Notes under the pieces: generated by a model | The model's input: the letters and a program-made list of their open reading frames with translations, nothing else | What the model was told of the DNA's origin: nothing | Database searches by the model: none | Translations under genes and position numbers: made by a program | Shown: positions 27,246-36,781 of the stretch, piece by piece | How the letters are laid out: each line of letters begins with the position of its first letter | Numbering within the stretch: the first letter of the stretch is position 1 | NCBI RefSeq assembly: GCF_003846445.2 | Contig: NZ_CP030139.2 | Location: forward strand, 806,001 to 870,000 | DNA: 64,000 nucleotides | Direction of reading: 5' to 3' | Source: Synechococcus elongatus PCC 11801 | GTDB taxonomy: Bacteria > Cyanobacteriota > Cyanobacteriia > Synechococcales > Synechococcaceae

Positions 27246-27314
27246 TGCACCAAGGTTGGCTTAGGAATAGTCCGCTATCAGCCCATAAATTCTTAGCTGG
27301 CCAACTCTGGTGCA
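27246..27314 (+). other. Long imperfect hairpin, possible structured RNA or 3' stabiliser
   Basis: The arms TGCACCAAGGTTGGC (27246-27260) and GCCAACTCTGGTGCA (27300-27314) pair at 14 of 15 positions. Inside them TTAGGAAT (27261-27268) pairs with ATTCTTAG (27289-27296), counting G-U pairs, after a 3-base bulge. Together this gives about 22 pairs around a 20-base loop. No T-run follows, so it is not an ordinary intrinsic terminator. It lies between the gene ending at 27233 and the anti-sigma kinase gene. Confidence 0.55.
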
Positions 27315-27443
27315 TCCTCTTCAACCAGCCTTCAAGGACACTGCTGCTCTTGGTCTATCGTCAAGCTGCAACAGTTCGTATCGTTGCTAACAGTTCGCAG
27401 GTGGAGCGGCTGGCTAGGATGAGAAAGGTCAAGCGCGGTTGCA

Positions 27444-27929
27444 ATGAGGGTCTGCCCAGTGGTGACAGTACCAGAAGCGACTTGGGAGCAAGTGAGTTTT
27501 GCTTCTACCTTGCATTTAGAGCCGATCTTGTCTGCCTTGCTACGTCGAGTCCCTGCCCGCCATCGTTCCGAGTTACATCTAGGGTTGCAAGAAGCCCTCG
27601 TCAATGCGGTCAAACACGGCAACTGTTCTGACCCCAGCAAATTAATTACCGTGCAATATACGCGATCGGGAGCCCATCACTGGTGGGTGATTACCGACCA
27701 AGGCTGCGGATTTGGTGATTGCCCACCTTTGAGCGATCGCCACACCTGTCAACTGCCCGATAGTAGTTGGGAATCAGGGCGAGGGCTCTATATCCTCCGA
27801 CAGGTCTTTGATCAAGTGATTTGGAACGAGACTGGTAACCAGCTCAAGCTTTGCCGCTATCTACCCCATCCGCTCTTGGCTTGGCAGCCGAAGCCTGAAC
27901 AGGTCCTGCTGCGCTGGGCAATTTCTTGA
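27444..27929 (+). CDS. Anti-sigma factor-type serine/threonine kinase (HATPase_c_2)
   Basis: 161 residues containing a single GHKL ATPase domain of the RsbW/SpoIIAB type. The N box is LGLQEALVNAVKHGN near residue 45, the G1 box DQGCGF near 90 and the G2 box SGRGLYILRQ near 111. Such kinases bind a sigma factor or phosphorylate an STAS anti-anti-sigma protein and switch on stress regulons. No partner sigma factor or STAS protein lies next to it, so its target is unknown. It converges with the small gene ending at 27946. Confidence 0.86.
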   Translation: MRVCPVVTVPEATWEQVSFASTLHLEPILSALLRRVPARHRSELHLGLQEALVNAVKHGNCSDPSKLITVQYTRSGAHHWWVITDQGCGFGDCPPLSDRHTCQLPDSSWESGRGLYILRQVFDQVIWNETGNQLKLCRYLPHPLLAWQPKPEQVLLRWAIS

Positions 27930-27945
27930 GAATCAGTTCTACTTT

Positions 27946-28224
27946 TTAGCGTTGATGGGTAGGGCAAGGCGGCGGTGTAATGCTGCGATCGAGCAGCCCT
28001 AATGCCTGTTGCAGATGAGCTTGGGCATCGTCCTGACGATCTTGCAAAAGGGCCAGAATTGCAGCGGCAGCTTGTTCGCGAGCGCGGACCGGACGATTGT
28101 TTTTGTAGCGATGCCACTGGTCGTCTGTCAGGGCGAGCCGTTCCAGGAGAACTTGGGCGATCGCGATCGTGTCGACTTCGCGCAGGGCTTGGCTAGCCGG
28201 ACTTTGCAGAGGAGAAGTCGTCAT
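27946..28224 (-). CDS. Small conserved cyanobacterial protein (possibly DUF6439)
   Basis: 92 residues, predicted soluble and helical. The core LALTDDQWHRYKNNRPVRAREQAAAAILALL resembles, from memory, a small cyanobacterial family labelled DUF6439; I am not certain of that label. The C-terminal tail is Pro-rich. No catalytic or binding motif is visible. It is divergent from the membrane coiled-coil gene at 28304. Confidence 0.68.
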   Translation of the reverse strand: MTTSPLQSPASQALREVDTIAIAQVLLERLALTDDQWHRYKNNRPVRAREQAAAAILALLQDRQDDAQAHLQQALGLLDRSITPPPCPTHQR

Positions 28225-28303
28225 GGGGGTTGGGGTCAGAAAGACTTGACGAGCGATGGACTCTCCTTGCAGTGTAGGCGCAGGATGGTCTGGGCAGGGC
28301 TCA

Positions 28304-28750
28304 ATGCAGGGTTCGTCACTTTTCTCTTTTGTGCTGCTGACGGCCGCCGTCGCACTGACGTTGAGCTACCTTTGGCTCTGGTGGCGACGGCTAACCCGCC
28401 GCAAACGGCGATCGCTGCCGGTGCTCAGCCCCGATTGGTGCGATCGCTTTGAGCAATCGATGCGCGAAGCCCAGCAACAGCTGACGGAGGTGGGCGATCG
28501 CTATCGGCAAGTGGTGCGCGATCGCCAACGCTGGGAAACACTGCAAGAAGCTCAAGAAGCCGCTCAACAAGAAGTGAAGTCTGCCCGCGATCAGTTGCGC
28601 AGCCTCGAAGCACAGATTATCGAGTTGCAGGTCAACCTCGAAAGCCGATTGATTGATTGGCCTGCCCTGAAAGAATCGTTCTGGCAGTTCCTACGCTTTG
28701 GCGGTTTGGGATTTCTGCTCGGTTGGTTTTTGCATTGGCTTGCTCGCTAG
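28304..28750 (+). CDS. Membrane protein with central coiled coil, unknown function
   Basis: About 148 residues from the ATG at 28304 (MQGSSLFSF), preceded by an AGGG-type ribosome site; an ATG at 28256 adds 16 residues. There is a hydrophobic helix near residues 7-27 (FVLLTAAVALTLSYLWLWW), a basic stretch RRLTRRKRR, a coiled coil of about 70 residues (EAQQQLTEVGDRYRQVVRD and a long E/Q/R-rich run) and a C-terminal hydrophobic segment (FGGLGFLLGWFLHWLA). Both ends are likely in the membrane, with the coiled coil in the cytosol. The family was not recognised. Confidence 0.7.
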   Translation: MQGSSLFSFVLLTAAVALTLSYLWLWWRRLTRRKRRSLPVLSPDWCDRFEQSMREAQQQLTEVGDRYRQVVRDRQRWETLQEAQEAAQQEVKSARDQLRSLEAQIIELQVNLESRLIDWPALKESFWQFLRFGGLGFLLGWFLHWLAR

Positions 28751-28833
28751 CTCAGGTCAGATCTGTCAATGACTAGTGATTAGCTGGCTGTGCAATCGCC
28801 CATGAAAGAATGGGGCAAGCTGCTGCTGTCACC

Positions 28834-30558
28834 ATGCCGATCGACCCTCGCAATTTCAACACTCTCTGGGCCTCCGTGTTAGCGGAGAGCTTTGTGCAGC
28901 TGGGTCTGCAAACGGTGGTGATTTGCCCAGGTTCCCGATCTGCTCCCTTGGCGATCGCCTTTGCCGAGCATCCAGCGATCGAGGCCATTCCCATCTTGGA
29001 TGAGCGATCAGCAGGCTTTTTTGCCTTAGGGCGTGCCCGCGCTAGCCACCGTCCCGTGGCACTGCTCTGCTCATCGGGAACAGCGGGTGCCAATTTCTAC
29101 CCAGCGGTGATTGAAGCAAAAGAAAGTGGTGTCCCCCTGCTCGTGATCACTGCCGATCGCCCGCCTGAACTCCGCCAGTGTCATGCCGGTCAAGCGATCG
29201 ATCAGCTCAAGTTATTTGGCAGCTATCCCCTCTGGCAAGCCGAGCTCGCATTACCAGCTCTAGATCTGGAGCTGCTGCGTTACCTGCGGCAAACCGTCCA
29301 GCAAGCTTGGCAACAGGCGCTGAGGGGTGGGCCTGTCCATCTCAATCAACCCCTTCGAGAGCCTCTTGCCCCGATCGCTGATCCCACGACCCAGACTTGG
29401 CTGGCGCAACAGTGGCCCGGCGAAGATTTTTTTGCGGAATTGCTGACAGCAGTACCGACCCCGCAGATTCACCAACCGCTACCGCCGCTACCAGCGCAGG
29501 GGCTGATTACCGTCGGCCCGATCGCTCCAGAAGATCCCGCTGCTTTTACGCAGGCGATCGCCCGTCTTTCACGGCATCTCGGCTGGCCGGTGCTTAGTGA
29601 TGCAGTGACGCCCTTGCGTCAGTTTGCAGATGACTGCCCCTTACTGATCAGTGGCTACGACTTCATCCTGCGGCAGTCACACTGGCGGGCAACGCTAAAG
29701 CCGGAGGCAGTGCTACAAGTCGGTGAATTGCCAACCAGTAAGGAATTACGGCTGTGGCTGGCTGAGCAGACCTGTCCGCGCTGGATTGTGGCACCCCGCC
29801 CAGAGAACTTTGATCCACTACACGGATCTAGTCACCATCTCCCGGTGGCAGTAGAAGCGATCCCCATTCCCGCTGCGATCGCACCTCCGAATCCCTACAG
29901 TCAGCAGTGGCAGCAAGCAGAGACAGCCGTTCAGACTGCGATCGCTCAGCATTTGGCGGCAGTGCCGGACTTGACCGAGCCCCTGATTGCCCGCCTCCTC
30001 AGTCAGCATCTACCTGACCAAACGCCAATTTTTGTGGCCAACAGCACCCCGATTCGTGATTTGGAGTGGTTCTGGTTGGCTAACAACAAGCAGCGATCGC
30101 TCTACTGCAATCGAGGTGCCAATGGCATCGATGGCACGCTGTCCACAGCGATTGGGATTGCTCATCAAAATCGCCCCAGCGTCTTAATCACCGGTGATCT
30201 TTCGCTCTTGCACGACAGCAATGGCTTTCTGCAGCGATCGCGCCTCCAGGGCCACCTCACAGTGGTGCTGATCGATAATTCGGGCGGCGGCATCTTTGAA
30301 TTGCTGCCGATTCGTGACTGTGGACCGAGCTTTGAGCCGTTTGTGGCAACACCACAGTCCGTGGACTTTGCTGTGCTTTGCCAAGCCTATGGCGTCGAGT
30401 ATCAGGCGATCGCCACAGAGCAGGAGCTGATCAAGTCCATCCAAACCCTCCCGACAACGGGTATCCGCGTACTGCATCTGTTGACTAACCGCCGTCACAA
30501 TGCAGCTTGGCGGCGTGCCTTATTTACCGAGCTTGCAGCGATCCCCAGTGGGGACTGA
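28834..30558 (+). CDS. menD: SEPHCHC synthase (menaquinone/phylloquinone pathway)
   Basis: A thiamine-diphosphate enzyme of about 574 residues that joins isochorismate and 2-oxoglutarate, the first committed step to phylloquinone, the quinone of photosystem I in cyanobacteria. I chose the ATG at 28834 (MPIDPRNFNTLWAS), the usual family start; an ATG at 28810 is in frame. Family blocks are VICPGSRSAPLAIAF near residue 32, the catalytic Glu in ILDERSAGFFALG, SSGTAGANFYPA near 86, and the ThDP/Mg-binding region GANGIDGTLSTAIG with ITGDLSLLHDSNG in the C-terminal domain. Confidence 0.95.
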   Translation: MPIDPRNFNTLWASVLAESFVQLGLQTVVICPGSRSAPLAIAFAEHPAIEAIPILDERSAGFFALGRARASHRPVALLCSSGTAGANFYPAVIEAKESGVPLLVITADRPPELRQCHAGQAIDQLKLFGSYPLWQAELALPALDLELLRYLRQTVQQAWQQALRGGPVHLNQPLREPLAPIADPTTQTWLAQQWPGEDFFAELLTAVPTPQIHQPLPPLPAQGLITVGPIAPEDPAAFTQAIARLSRHLGWPVLSDAVTPLRQFADDCPLLISGYDFILRQSHWRATLKPEAVLQVGELPTSKELRLWLAEQTCPRWIVAPRPENFDPLHGSSHHLPVAVEAIPIPAAIAPPNPYSQQWQQAETAVQTAIAQHLAAVPDLTEPLIARLLSQHLPDQTPIFVANSTPIRDLEWFWLANNKQRSLYCNRGANGIDGTLSTAIGIAHQNRPSVLITGDLSLLHDSNGFLQRSRLQGHLTVVLIDNSGGGIFELLPIRDCGPSFEPFVATPQSVDFAVLCQAYGVEYQAIATEQELIKSIQTLPTTGIRVLHLLTNRRHNAAWRRALFTELAAIPSGD

Positions 30559-30678
30559 AATCGGGATACCAGCCAATGGTAGATTGATCCCCAGAGGCGG
30601 CGAATTGCCGCACAAGCGGTGATTATCAGAGCCATTAGCTTTTCTCAATCACCTTGGCAGCAGTGAGGGCTACTATTC

Positions 30679-31278
30679 ATGACGAGCGGAAACCCCCGAC
30701 CTTCAAGTCGTCGTCGGACGCCTCGGCCCGCCGCAAACGCTCAACCGTCGCCACCCAAACCGTCTGCCATGACGCCAGAGACGCCGACTGAGCCAGAACC
30801 GACGCCCACTCCTGCAGACACGACTCCCCAGCCCGAACCCATTGCTCCTGAACTTGCTGAGGCTCCTACTATGTCTACCTCCGACGCTGCGATTACCCCC
30901 ACCAAAGGGACTGAGTCCGGTGCGATCGTGCATGATGTGCAAGGCAATGCCTTGATTCTCAAAGGCACGGGTGGACTGCCCAGCAATCGGCCCGTGGCGG
31001 TCAATACTGTGGCTGTCGCAGGTACGTTCGGCACCAATGCTATTCGTCCAATCGGCGTTAGTACGATCACTGTTGTTGGGACCTACCGCGACCCCGAACA
31101 GCGTCCGATCGCAGCCGATAACTTCACGATTGTCAAAGTGCAAAACGATGCGGGCGCCCGCCCCACGATGGCTAGCACGCTCAAAATCGATCGCATTGAA
31201 TCAGCTTTTGGTTTGCGTCCCGTCGCGTCTAATGCGATCGATCCAGTCTCGTCGGAGCTGATGGGATACCTCGACTAG
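30679..31278 (+). CDS. Unknown protein with 19-residue tandem repeats
   Basis: 199 residues. Residues 1-80 are basic then Pro/Thr/Glu-rich (TPETPTEPEPTPTPADTTP) and probably disordered. From residue 104 the sequence repeats with an exact period of 19: units begin RPVAVNTVAVAG, RPIGVSTITVVG, RPIAADNFTIVK, RPTMASTLKIDR and RPVASNAIDP. The pattern is Arg-Pro, a small/hydrophobic stretch of alternating residues, then a polar turn, as in a beta-solenoid or beta-meander. A partial earlier unit (GAIVHDVQGNALILKG) may lie just before. No signal peptide is seen, so it is probably cytosolic. I do not recognise the family; it stands alone between menD and a bidirectional terminator. Confidence 0.75.
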   Translation: MTSGNPRPSSRRRTPRPAANAQPSPPKPSAMTPETPTEPEPTPTPADTTPQPEPIAPELAEAPTMSTSDAAITPTKGTESGAIVHDVQGNALILKGTGGLPSNRPVAVNTVAVAGTFGTNAIRPIGVSTITVVGTYRDPEQRPIAADNFTIVKVQNDAGARPTMASTLKIDRIESAFGLRPVASNAIDPVSSELMGYLD

Positions 31279-31325
31279 ACTCTCGTTCGGTTGAAGACTG
31301 ACTAGCTTAATTGCCACCTCTAAAG

Positions 31326-31364
31326 AATCCCTGTCCAGCACCATTTGGTCTGACAGGGATTTTT
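31326..31364. terminator. Bidirectional terminator between the repeat-protein gene and argC
   Basis: ATCCCTGTC (31327-31335) and GACAGGGAT (31352-31360) form a perfect 9-bp stem. TTTTT follows on the plus strand, and A-rich sequence before the stem gives a shorter T-rich tail on the minus strand. It lies between two convergent genes. Confidence 0.85.
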
Positions 31365-31387
31365 GCTGATTTGTGATCGCGGATGGT

Positions 31388-32446
31388 CTAGGGGTAGTAG
31401 CAGAGGGTGGGCAAACCTAAACCTTCTTCCCAGCCCTGCATCAAGTTCAGGCATTGAATTGCCTGACCTGCTTGTCCCTTGATCAGGTTATCGATCGCTG
31501 AAAGCAGCACGATTCGCCCTGTCCGAGCATCAACTTCTAAGCCGAGGTAACAAAGGTTTGTTCCCGAAGCCCACTTGGTTTGTGGGTAGGTGCCATGAGC
31601 CAGCACCTTGACCATCGGTGAATTGCGATAGAAAGCCTGATAGACCGTCAGGCAGTCCTCTGTTGTCAGGTTGGGATCGCGGAGCTTGGCGTAGATGGTG
31701 GAGTGAATCCCTCGCACCATCGGCATCAAGTGAGGCGTGAACTGGAGCAGCACCTCATGACCGCTCAGATCCGCACAGATCTGTTCAATCTCGGGCGTGT
31801 GACGGTGCCGTGCAACACCATAGGCGCCCACCGAATTCCCAGCCTCAGCTAAAAGCGCATTGGTCTTCGCTTGGCGTCCAGCGCCCGAAGTGCCTGACTT
31901 GGCATCAATCACAATCGTGTCAGGGTCGATCAAGCCCTGCTTGAGCACCGGCGCCAGCGCCAACAGGCTGGCAGTCGGATAGCAGCCCGGGCAACCAATC
32001 AACTGGGCGTTGGCAATGCGATTGCGGTACAGCTCCGGCAAGCCATAGACAGCAGATTGGGCAATCGCGCTGTCCTGGCGATCGCCACCGTACCAGCGCT
32101 CATAGGTTTTGAGATCGTGAAAGCGATAGTCGGCGGACAAATCTAAGACCTTGCAGCCTCGTTCCAGCAAAGCCGGAGCCAAGTCGTAGGCCAGACCGTT
32201 GGGAAGTGAGAGGAAAACCGCTGCACAACGCTCAGCAATGCGGTCAATATCGATCGCTTCAATCGTCAAGTTGAGGTGCGGCCCCAGGTGGGGATAGAGA
32301 TCCGCAAAACTTTTACCCGCGCTGCTGTCGCCTCCGAGATAGGCGATTTCTAGACGCGGATGATCCTGCAACAGCCGGACAAGCTGAACACCGCCATAGC
32401 CTGAAGCGCCAATAATGCCGACGGGAAGACGGGAAGACTCGTGCAT
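31388..32446 (-). CDS. argC: N-acetyl-gamma-glutamyl-phosphate reductase
   Basis: ArgC of 352 residues from the ATG at 32446 ([13 protein letters not shown]). It reduces N-acetylglutamyl phosphate to the semialdehyde with NADPH in arginine synthesis. The nucleotide loop [17 protein letters not shown] lies at the N terminus, the catalytic Cys in [15 protein letters not shown] near residue 155, and the catalytic His region [12 protein letters not shown] near 216. Further family blocks are [11 protein letters not shown] and [12 protein letters not shown] 287-bp gap shared with the divergent ribBA holds both promoters. Confidence 0.97.
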   Translation of the reverse strand: MHESSRLPVGIIGASGYGGVQLVRLLQDHPRLEIAYLGGDSSAGKSFADLYPHLGPHLNLTIEAIDIDRIAERCAAVFLSLPNGLAYDLAPALLERGCKVLDLSADYRFHDLKTYERWYGGDRQDSAIAQSAVYGLPELYRNRIANAQLIGCPGCYPTASLLALAPVLKQGLIDPDTIVIDAKSGTSGAGRQAKTNALLAEAGNSVGAYGVARHRHTPEIEQICADLSGHEVLLQFTPHLMPMVRGIHSTIYAKLRDPNLTTEDCLTVYQAFYRNSPMVKVLAHGTYPQTKWASGTNLCYLGLEVDARTGRIVLLSAIDNLIKGQAGQAIQCLNLMQGWEEGLGLPTLCYYP

Positions 32447-32742
32447 GAACGCAGCCACAGGCCAAACAGCAATGGAGCAGCATTTTAGCGCTTCCTGGGG
32501 AGTCTGAGGCAGGGGGGCGATCGCGAGAGCCAGCCATTGACTGCTCCAGCCTGCTCCAAAAGGGCCTCAATCCGCGTCAAGTTCTGCTGTTACTTAGTAG
32601 GCGTTCCAGTCTTGCTTGCTATTCCAAAAGAGTTGCCTGCGCTCCCGCTCTTGTCTGAATCCCGCCTATATCGCTGGCCAGACCGGAGTTTCTCAGAGAA
32701 TTAAGATGAAATCATGACCTTTGTAAGCCTTGATTGGCGGCT

Positions 32743-34428
32743 GTGACTTTGCCAGAAGACTTTCAGTTTGACCCGATCGCCGACGCGATTGCGGAGATCA
32801 AAGCCGGTCGCGCGGTGGTGGTCGTCGATGACGAAAACCGCGAAAACGAGGGCGACCTGATCTGTGCGGCTCAGTTTGCCACCCCCGAAATGATCAACTT
32901 CATGGCGGTGGAAGCGCGGGGCCTAATCTGTCTGGCAATGACAGGCGATCGCCTCGACCAGCTCGATCTGCCACTGATGGTCGATCGCAACACGGATAGC
33001 AATCAAACTGCTTTCACGGTCAGCATTGATGCTGCACCCCATCTTGGGGTTAGCACCGGTATTTCTGCCGAGGATCGCGCCCGCACCATTCAAGCCACGA
33101 TCAATCCCCTGACCAAACCGCATGATCTGCGCCGCCCCGGTCACATTTTTCCGCTGCGATCGCGGGAGGGTGGCGTGCTCAAGCGGGCAGGACACACCGA
33201 AGCAGCCGTCGATCTGGCGGGAATGGCTGGGCTCTATCCCGCTGGTGTGATCTGTGAAATTCAGAACCCCAATGGGTCGATGGCCCGCCTGCCAGATTTA
33301 ATTGACTACGCTCGTCAGCACAAACTGAAACTGATCAGCATTGCTGACTTGATCAGCTACCGCCTGCAACATGAGCGGTTCGTCATCCGCGAAACGATCG
33401 CAACCCTTCCCAGCGAATTCGGTCAGTTCACGATTTTTGCCTACCGCAACAGCTTGGATGGCTCGGAGCATGTGGCGCTGGTTAAGGGTGATCCCAGTTG
33501 CTTTAGCCAGCAACCAGTGATGGTTCGCGTTCACTCCGAATGCTTGACCGGCGATGCTTTTGGTTCACTGCGCTGCGACTGCCGGATGCAGCTCCAAGCT
33601 GCCATGAAGATGATTGAAAACGCCGGACAGGGTGTGATCGTCTACTTGCGCCAGGAAGGACGCGGCATCGGTCTGATCAACAAACTCAAGGCTTATTCGC
33701 TACAAGACTTGGGATTGGATACCGTCGAAGCGAATGCCCGCCTCGGTTTTCCCGCCGACCTGCGCAATTATGGCGTGGGTGCCCAAATCCTTAACGATCT
33801 GGGGGTAACGCGCATCCGCCTGATCACTAACAATCCCCGCAAGATTGCTGGTCTCAAGGGCTATGGATTAGAAGTGGTCGATCGTGTGCCGTTGCTGATT
33901 GAAGCCACACCCTACAACTCTTCCTATTTGGCAACCAAGGGCGAAAAACTCGGGCATCTGCTGTTGAAAACCCATCTCGCGGCGATCGCCCTGCATCTCA
34001 CACCTGAACTGCAGGACAACCCCTACCGTCAGACCTTGATTGGTCAGATTCGCAGCTTGGTGCAAGCAGAAGGACTATTTCTGCAAGAAGAATTGCGATC
34101 AGTAGCTTCGGCGGTCTTTGGCCCCCAAGTGCTGACATTGCAGATTGGTCTCGCTCAGTCAGAAGCGATCGCCTCCGATTGGTACCACCACCCTGATCAA
34201 CCGCTGGCAACACAATTGCAGCGCTGCCTCGAACAAATTGCCGCGATCGATGGGCTTGAAGACCTAGAGTTTCTGTTGGCTGATGGCCACGATCCGCTGA
34301 CAAGCTTGCAGGTTCAGCTCGATCGCCAGTCACTGCCCTTACCTGAGCTCAGCAGTGAGTTCAAGCACTTGAAACTACAGCAGATTTATCACTTGCAGCT
34401 GCAGGAACGACCTAGCTTTGTCAGCTGA
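32743..34428 (+). CDS. ribBA: Bifunctional riboflavin enzyme RibBA with long C-terminal extension
   Basis: About 561 residues. Residues 1-205 are 3,4-dihydroxy-2-butanone-4-phosphate synthase ([36 protein letters not shown]). Residues about 210-400 are GTP cyclohydrolase II, with the zinc cysteines in [16 protein letters not shown] and the catalytic block [11 protein letters not shown] tail of about 150 residues follows that has no known catalytic motif; such tails occur in other cyanobacteria. It supplies both precursors of riboflavin. The start is uncertain: GTG at 32743 or TTG at 32734, with no strong ribosome site. I looked for an FMN riboswitch upstream and did not find one. Confidence 0.93.
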   Translation: MTLPEDFQFDPIADAIAEIKAGRAVVVVDDENRENEGDLICAAQFATPEMINFMAVEARGLICLAMTGDRLDQLDLPLMVDRNTDSNQTAFTVSIDAAPHLGVSTGISAEDRARTIQATINPLTKPHDLRRPGHIFPLRSREGGVLKRAGHTEAAVDLAGMAGLYPAGVICEIQNPNGSMARLPDLIDYARQHKLKLISIADLISYRLQHERFVIRETIATLPSEFGQFTIFAYRNSLDGSEHVALVKGDPSCFSQQPVMVRVHSECLTGDAFGSLRCDCRMQLQAAMKMIENAGQGVIVYLRQEGRGIGLINKLKAYSLQDLGLDTVEANARLGFPADLRNYGVGAQILNDLGVTRIRLITNNPRKIAGLKGYGLEVVDRVPLLIEATPYNSSYLATKGEKLGHLLLKTHLAAIALHLTPELQDNPYRQTLIGQIRSLVQAEGLFLQEELRSVASAVFGPQVLTLQIGLAQSEAIASDWYHHPDQPLATQLQRCLEQIAAIDGLEDLEFLLADGHDPLTSLQVQLDRQSLPLPELSSEFKHLKLQQIYHLQLQERPSFVS

Positions 34429-34460
34429 GGCTGATCCAGCCCCAGCCTGACTCATGTTGA

Positions 34461-34898
34461 CTAAGCAGGATCCGTCACGATCTTGACGGAGAGGATGCGA
34501 TCGCCATTGCGCAGCGATCGGACCACTTGTAGGCTCTCGTCATCTTCGGTTTGGCCGAAGGTTGTGTGGACGCCATCCAAGTGGGGCTGAGGTTCATGGC
34601 AGATGAAGAATTGGCTTCCTCCCGTATTCCGACCGGCATGGGCCATCGAGAGCGTGCCGGCCAAGTGCGGGTTGTCGTTGATTTCGCAAGGGATTTTGTA
34701 GCCAGGTCCGCCGGTTCCGGTGCCGTGGGGACAGCCACCTTGGCTCATAAAGCCCGGAATCACGCGGTGAAAGGTGAGGCCATCGTAGAAGCCGTCTTGC
34801 GAGAGCTTCACGAAGTTTGCCACCGTATTTGGGGCATCACTATCAAAGAACCGCAGACGAATCGTGCCTTTCTCGGTTTCCAGAATGGCTTGGGTCAT
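34461..34898 (-). CDS. Cyclophilin-type peptidyl-prolyl isomerase
   Basis: A 145-residue single-domain cyclophilin without signal peptide, so cytosolic. The active-site Arg and neighbours lie in [13 protein letters not shown] near residue 44, followed by [16 protein letters not shown] near 86 and [10 protein letters not shown] near 107, which complete the substrate groove. It speeds cis-trans isomerisation of prolyl bonds during folding. It converges with ribBA, 32 bp away. The 237 bp upstream contain an inverted repeat GGCAGGGA/TCCCTGCC at 34953-34992 of unknown meaning. Confidence 0.94.
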   Translation of the reverse strand: MTQAILETEKGTIRLRFFDSDAPNTVANFVKLSQDGFYDGLTFHRVIPGFMSQGGCPHGTGTGGPGYKIPCEINDNPHLAGTLSMAHAGRNTGGSQFFICHEPQPHLDGVHTTFGQTEDDESLQVVRSLRNGDRILSVKIVTDPA

Positions 34899-35135
34899 TA
34901 AAACTGCGTGGATAAGTGGATCTGCTGTGATCCTAGCCCGTTGCCAGGCCGGGGCAGGGAGCTAGCGACTCAAGGCTGAGGCGTTCCCTGCCGATGGAGG
35001 AACAAGATTTTGACGCGATCGCCCACTCCACCCCTTCAGAAGAGAAAGAACTTGTCAAGTTCCTCCAGCACATCATGTTTCTCGTGATATACCTAAATTG
35101 AAATTTCAGTTTTAGCCTTTCTGGGGAGCAAGCTG

Positions 35136-36065
35136 ATGAGAGAGAATTTCCCCTTAGTGAGAGAGTCTCATCAATCAGTAGGTCAGCTATCGCAACCCTT
35201 GACTCAGCCTCCATCATTGACAGTGCTTGAGGAGCTCAATGCTGCCGCACAGTCTTTTGTTGGACCCATTTTTATTCTGTTGCCAAACGCTTATCGGAAT
35301 CCTGAAACCCCCCACCTTCATATTGATTTAGCCAAAATTGGGCTGGTGCGTGGGGGGCAATACCAGGTCTATCAAGAAGGCCACCAATTCATCTATACCG
35401 ATGAAAACCGCTATTTCGGGGAAACGCTGCGCGATCAGCGATTAGTCGCAGCTTCAGCTCATGGGACACGTCTTTTTATTCAATGTTTTGATGGTCGCAA
35501 ACTGAATCGAGCCCTGATTTGGATCTGTAAGCGTCAGGATTGCCCCCCGCTGGCGTCGAGTTTGCGTTACAAAAAATCCCAGAAAGAATCTCTCCAAGAT
35601 CACAATGCTTGGCAGCCTCTAACCCATCCGCGCGATCGCGTTCTGCCGCGGCCCAAGCTCCACGAGGTACGACCCATCCAAGGACAGGTTGTTTCGCGGT
35701 CTACCTCAACAGTGAGGCTGGTCTTGGAACCCATGCTTCAACTTCAGTGCACACTCACCCAATCCCCGCGATCGCAAACCGTTGCCCACGGCATTGAAGT
35801 CAATCTCGGAACATTTCAGCCCTTTGCAGGGCAATCACAGTGCCGAGGGACAGGGTGCACTCTCGTCATTGGCAAGCTACAGACTCAGCGATCACTCTCC
35901 TCAACACTGGAGTCACACTTTCGAGTGCGACCCCGGAACCCCAGCACCCCTGAAGTCGCCTATATTTATGGGGCTTTCGGTCGGGCATTAGTCAAACACC
36001 GCGATCGCTACTGGTTTAGCTTTGACCCGGTTTTGACACCTGTTAGCCCTTTGCCCGAAGCCTAG
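35136..36065 (+). CDS. Unknown protein, 309 residues
   Basis: A start at ATG 35136 is supported by GGGGAG eight bases upstream. The protein is soluble, without signal peptide or membrane helix. The first 30 residues are polar; residues 35-140 form a likely folded domain (PIFILLPNAYRNPETPH, LAKIGLVRGGQYQVYQEGHQ, FIQCFDGRKLNRALIW). The middle is basic and Ser/Gln-rich. A C-terminal segment (VAYIYGAFGRALVKHRDRYW) looks structured. Four Cys are scattered without a metal-site pattern. I do not recognise a family. It may share a transcript with the next gene, which starts 50 bp downstream. Confidence 0.65.
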   Translation: MRENFPLVRESHQSVGQLSQPLTQPPSLTVLEELNAAAQSFVGPIFILLPNAYRNPETPHLHIDLAKIGLVRGGQYQVYQEGHQFIYTDENRYFGETLRDQRLVAASAHGTRLFIQCFDGRKLNRALIWICKRQDCPPLASSLRYKKSQKESLQDHNAWQPLTHPRDRVLPRPKLHEVRPIQGQVVSRSTSTVRLVLEPMLQLQCTLTQSPRSQTVAHGIEVNLGTFQPFAGQSQCRGTGCTLVIGKLQTQRSLSSTLESHFRVRPRNPSTPEVAYIYGAFGRALVKHRDRYWFSFDPVLTPVSPLPEA

Positions 36066-36115
36066 CCACTGGCATTACTCAAGACCGTTTGATTACAACG
36101 AGGTTGACTGTTTAA

Positions 36116-36526
36116 ATGACCGTCACGCTTGGCGAAGAACTCCGCAACAGTTTGTGCGAGCTCATTCGAGATCGAGCTAGTAGTGGCTGGCTCATTCTCG
36201 CTGCAGACTACAACGCCCAGACCCAACAACTCACCGATGAAGTCGTGCGCTTTAGCTTAGCTGCTGTTCCGTTTGGTGCGATTGCTGCAGGTTCCATGGC
36301 AGCGAACCCGATCGCTCCGGCTCGCTGTAGCCGCTCAGCCACGTTGCGCTACTGGGAAATCCGCTCTAATCCCCTGCATCCCACGCATCCAGACCAAATA
36401 CTCTTGCGGGGCACAATTGGCGATATCAGCAACCCTGGGGATGCGGATCTCGTGCTAGATACCGTGACGGTTCAACAAAACCAGGCGATCGCAATCGCAA
36501 GCTTTACTTACTCCGCACCGCTCTAG
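36116..36526 (+). CDS. Unknown protein, 136 residues
   Basis: A soluble-looking protein beginning MTVTLGEELRNSLCELIRDR. It contains SGWLILAADYNAQTQ, a Gly/Ala-rich segment (FGAIAAGSMAANPIAPARCS) and a beta-rich second half (LRGTIGDISNPGDADLVLDTVTVQQNQAIAIASF). No recognised motif, signal peptide or membrane helix was found. The 255 bp that follow, up to purK, hold no gene or clear terminator that I can see. Confidence 0.65.
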   Translation: MTVTLGEELRNSLCELIRDRASSGWLILAADYNAQTQQLTDEVVRFSLAAVPFGAIAAGSMAANPIAPARCSRSATLRYWEIRSNPLHPTHPDQILLRGTIGDISNPGDADLVLDTVTVQQNQAIAIASFTYSAPL

Positions 36527-36781
36527 CCTACCGAGGCTCTACCTAAGCGCGAGGCTGTCAATTATCTGGCAAAGAGAGATCTAACCGCGACGCCGTCTTA
36601 CCTCAGATTTCGACCTGGGGGAACCAGGGGGGAGCTTGCGGCCAACATTAAGTTTCCGAGTCAAGCTCGGTCTACTGCTGTCGGCTCTGCGAGAGCACCC
36701 AACTTCGAAAGGTATAGATCAAAAAACATTGTTGGCAGTCACCAACGCCGCAGCCAGATCTGTGGTCATCCTAGCAGGCTT

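Noticed and set aside
32447-32742. FMN riboswitch upstream of ribBA
   Set aside because: No RFN core (AGGGTGAAATTCCCGA-like) or matching helices were seen in the gap.
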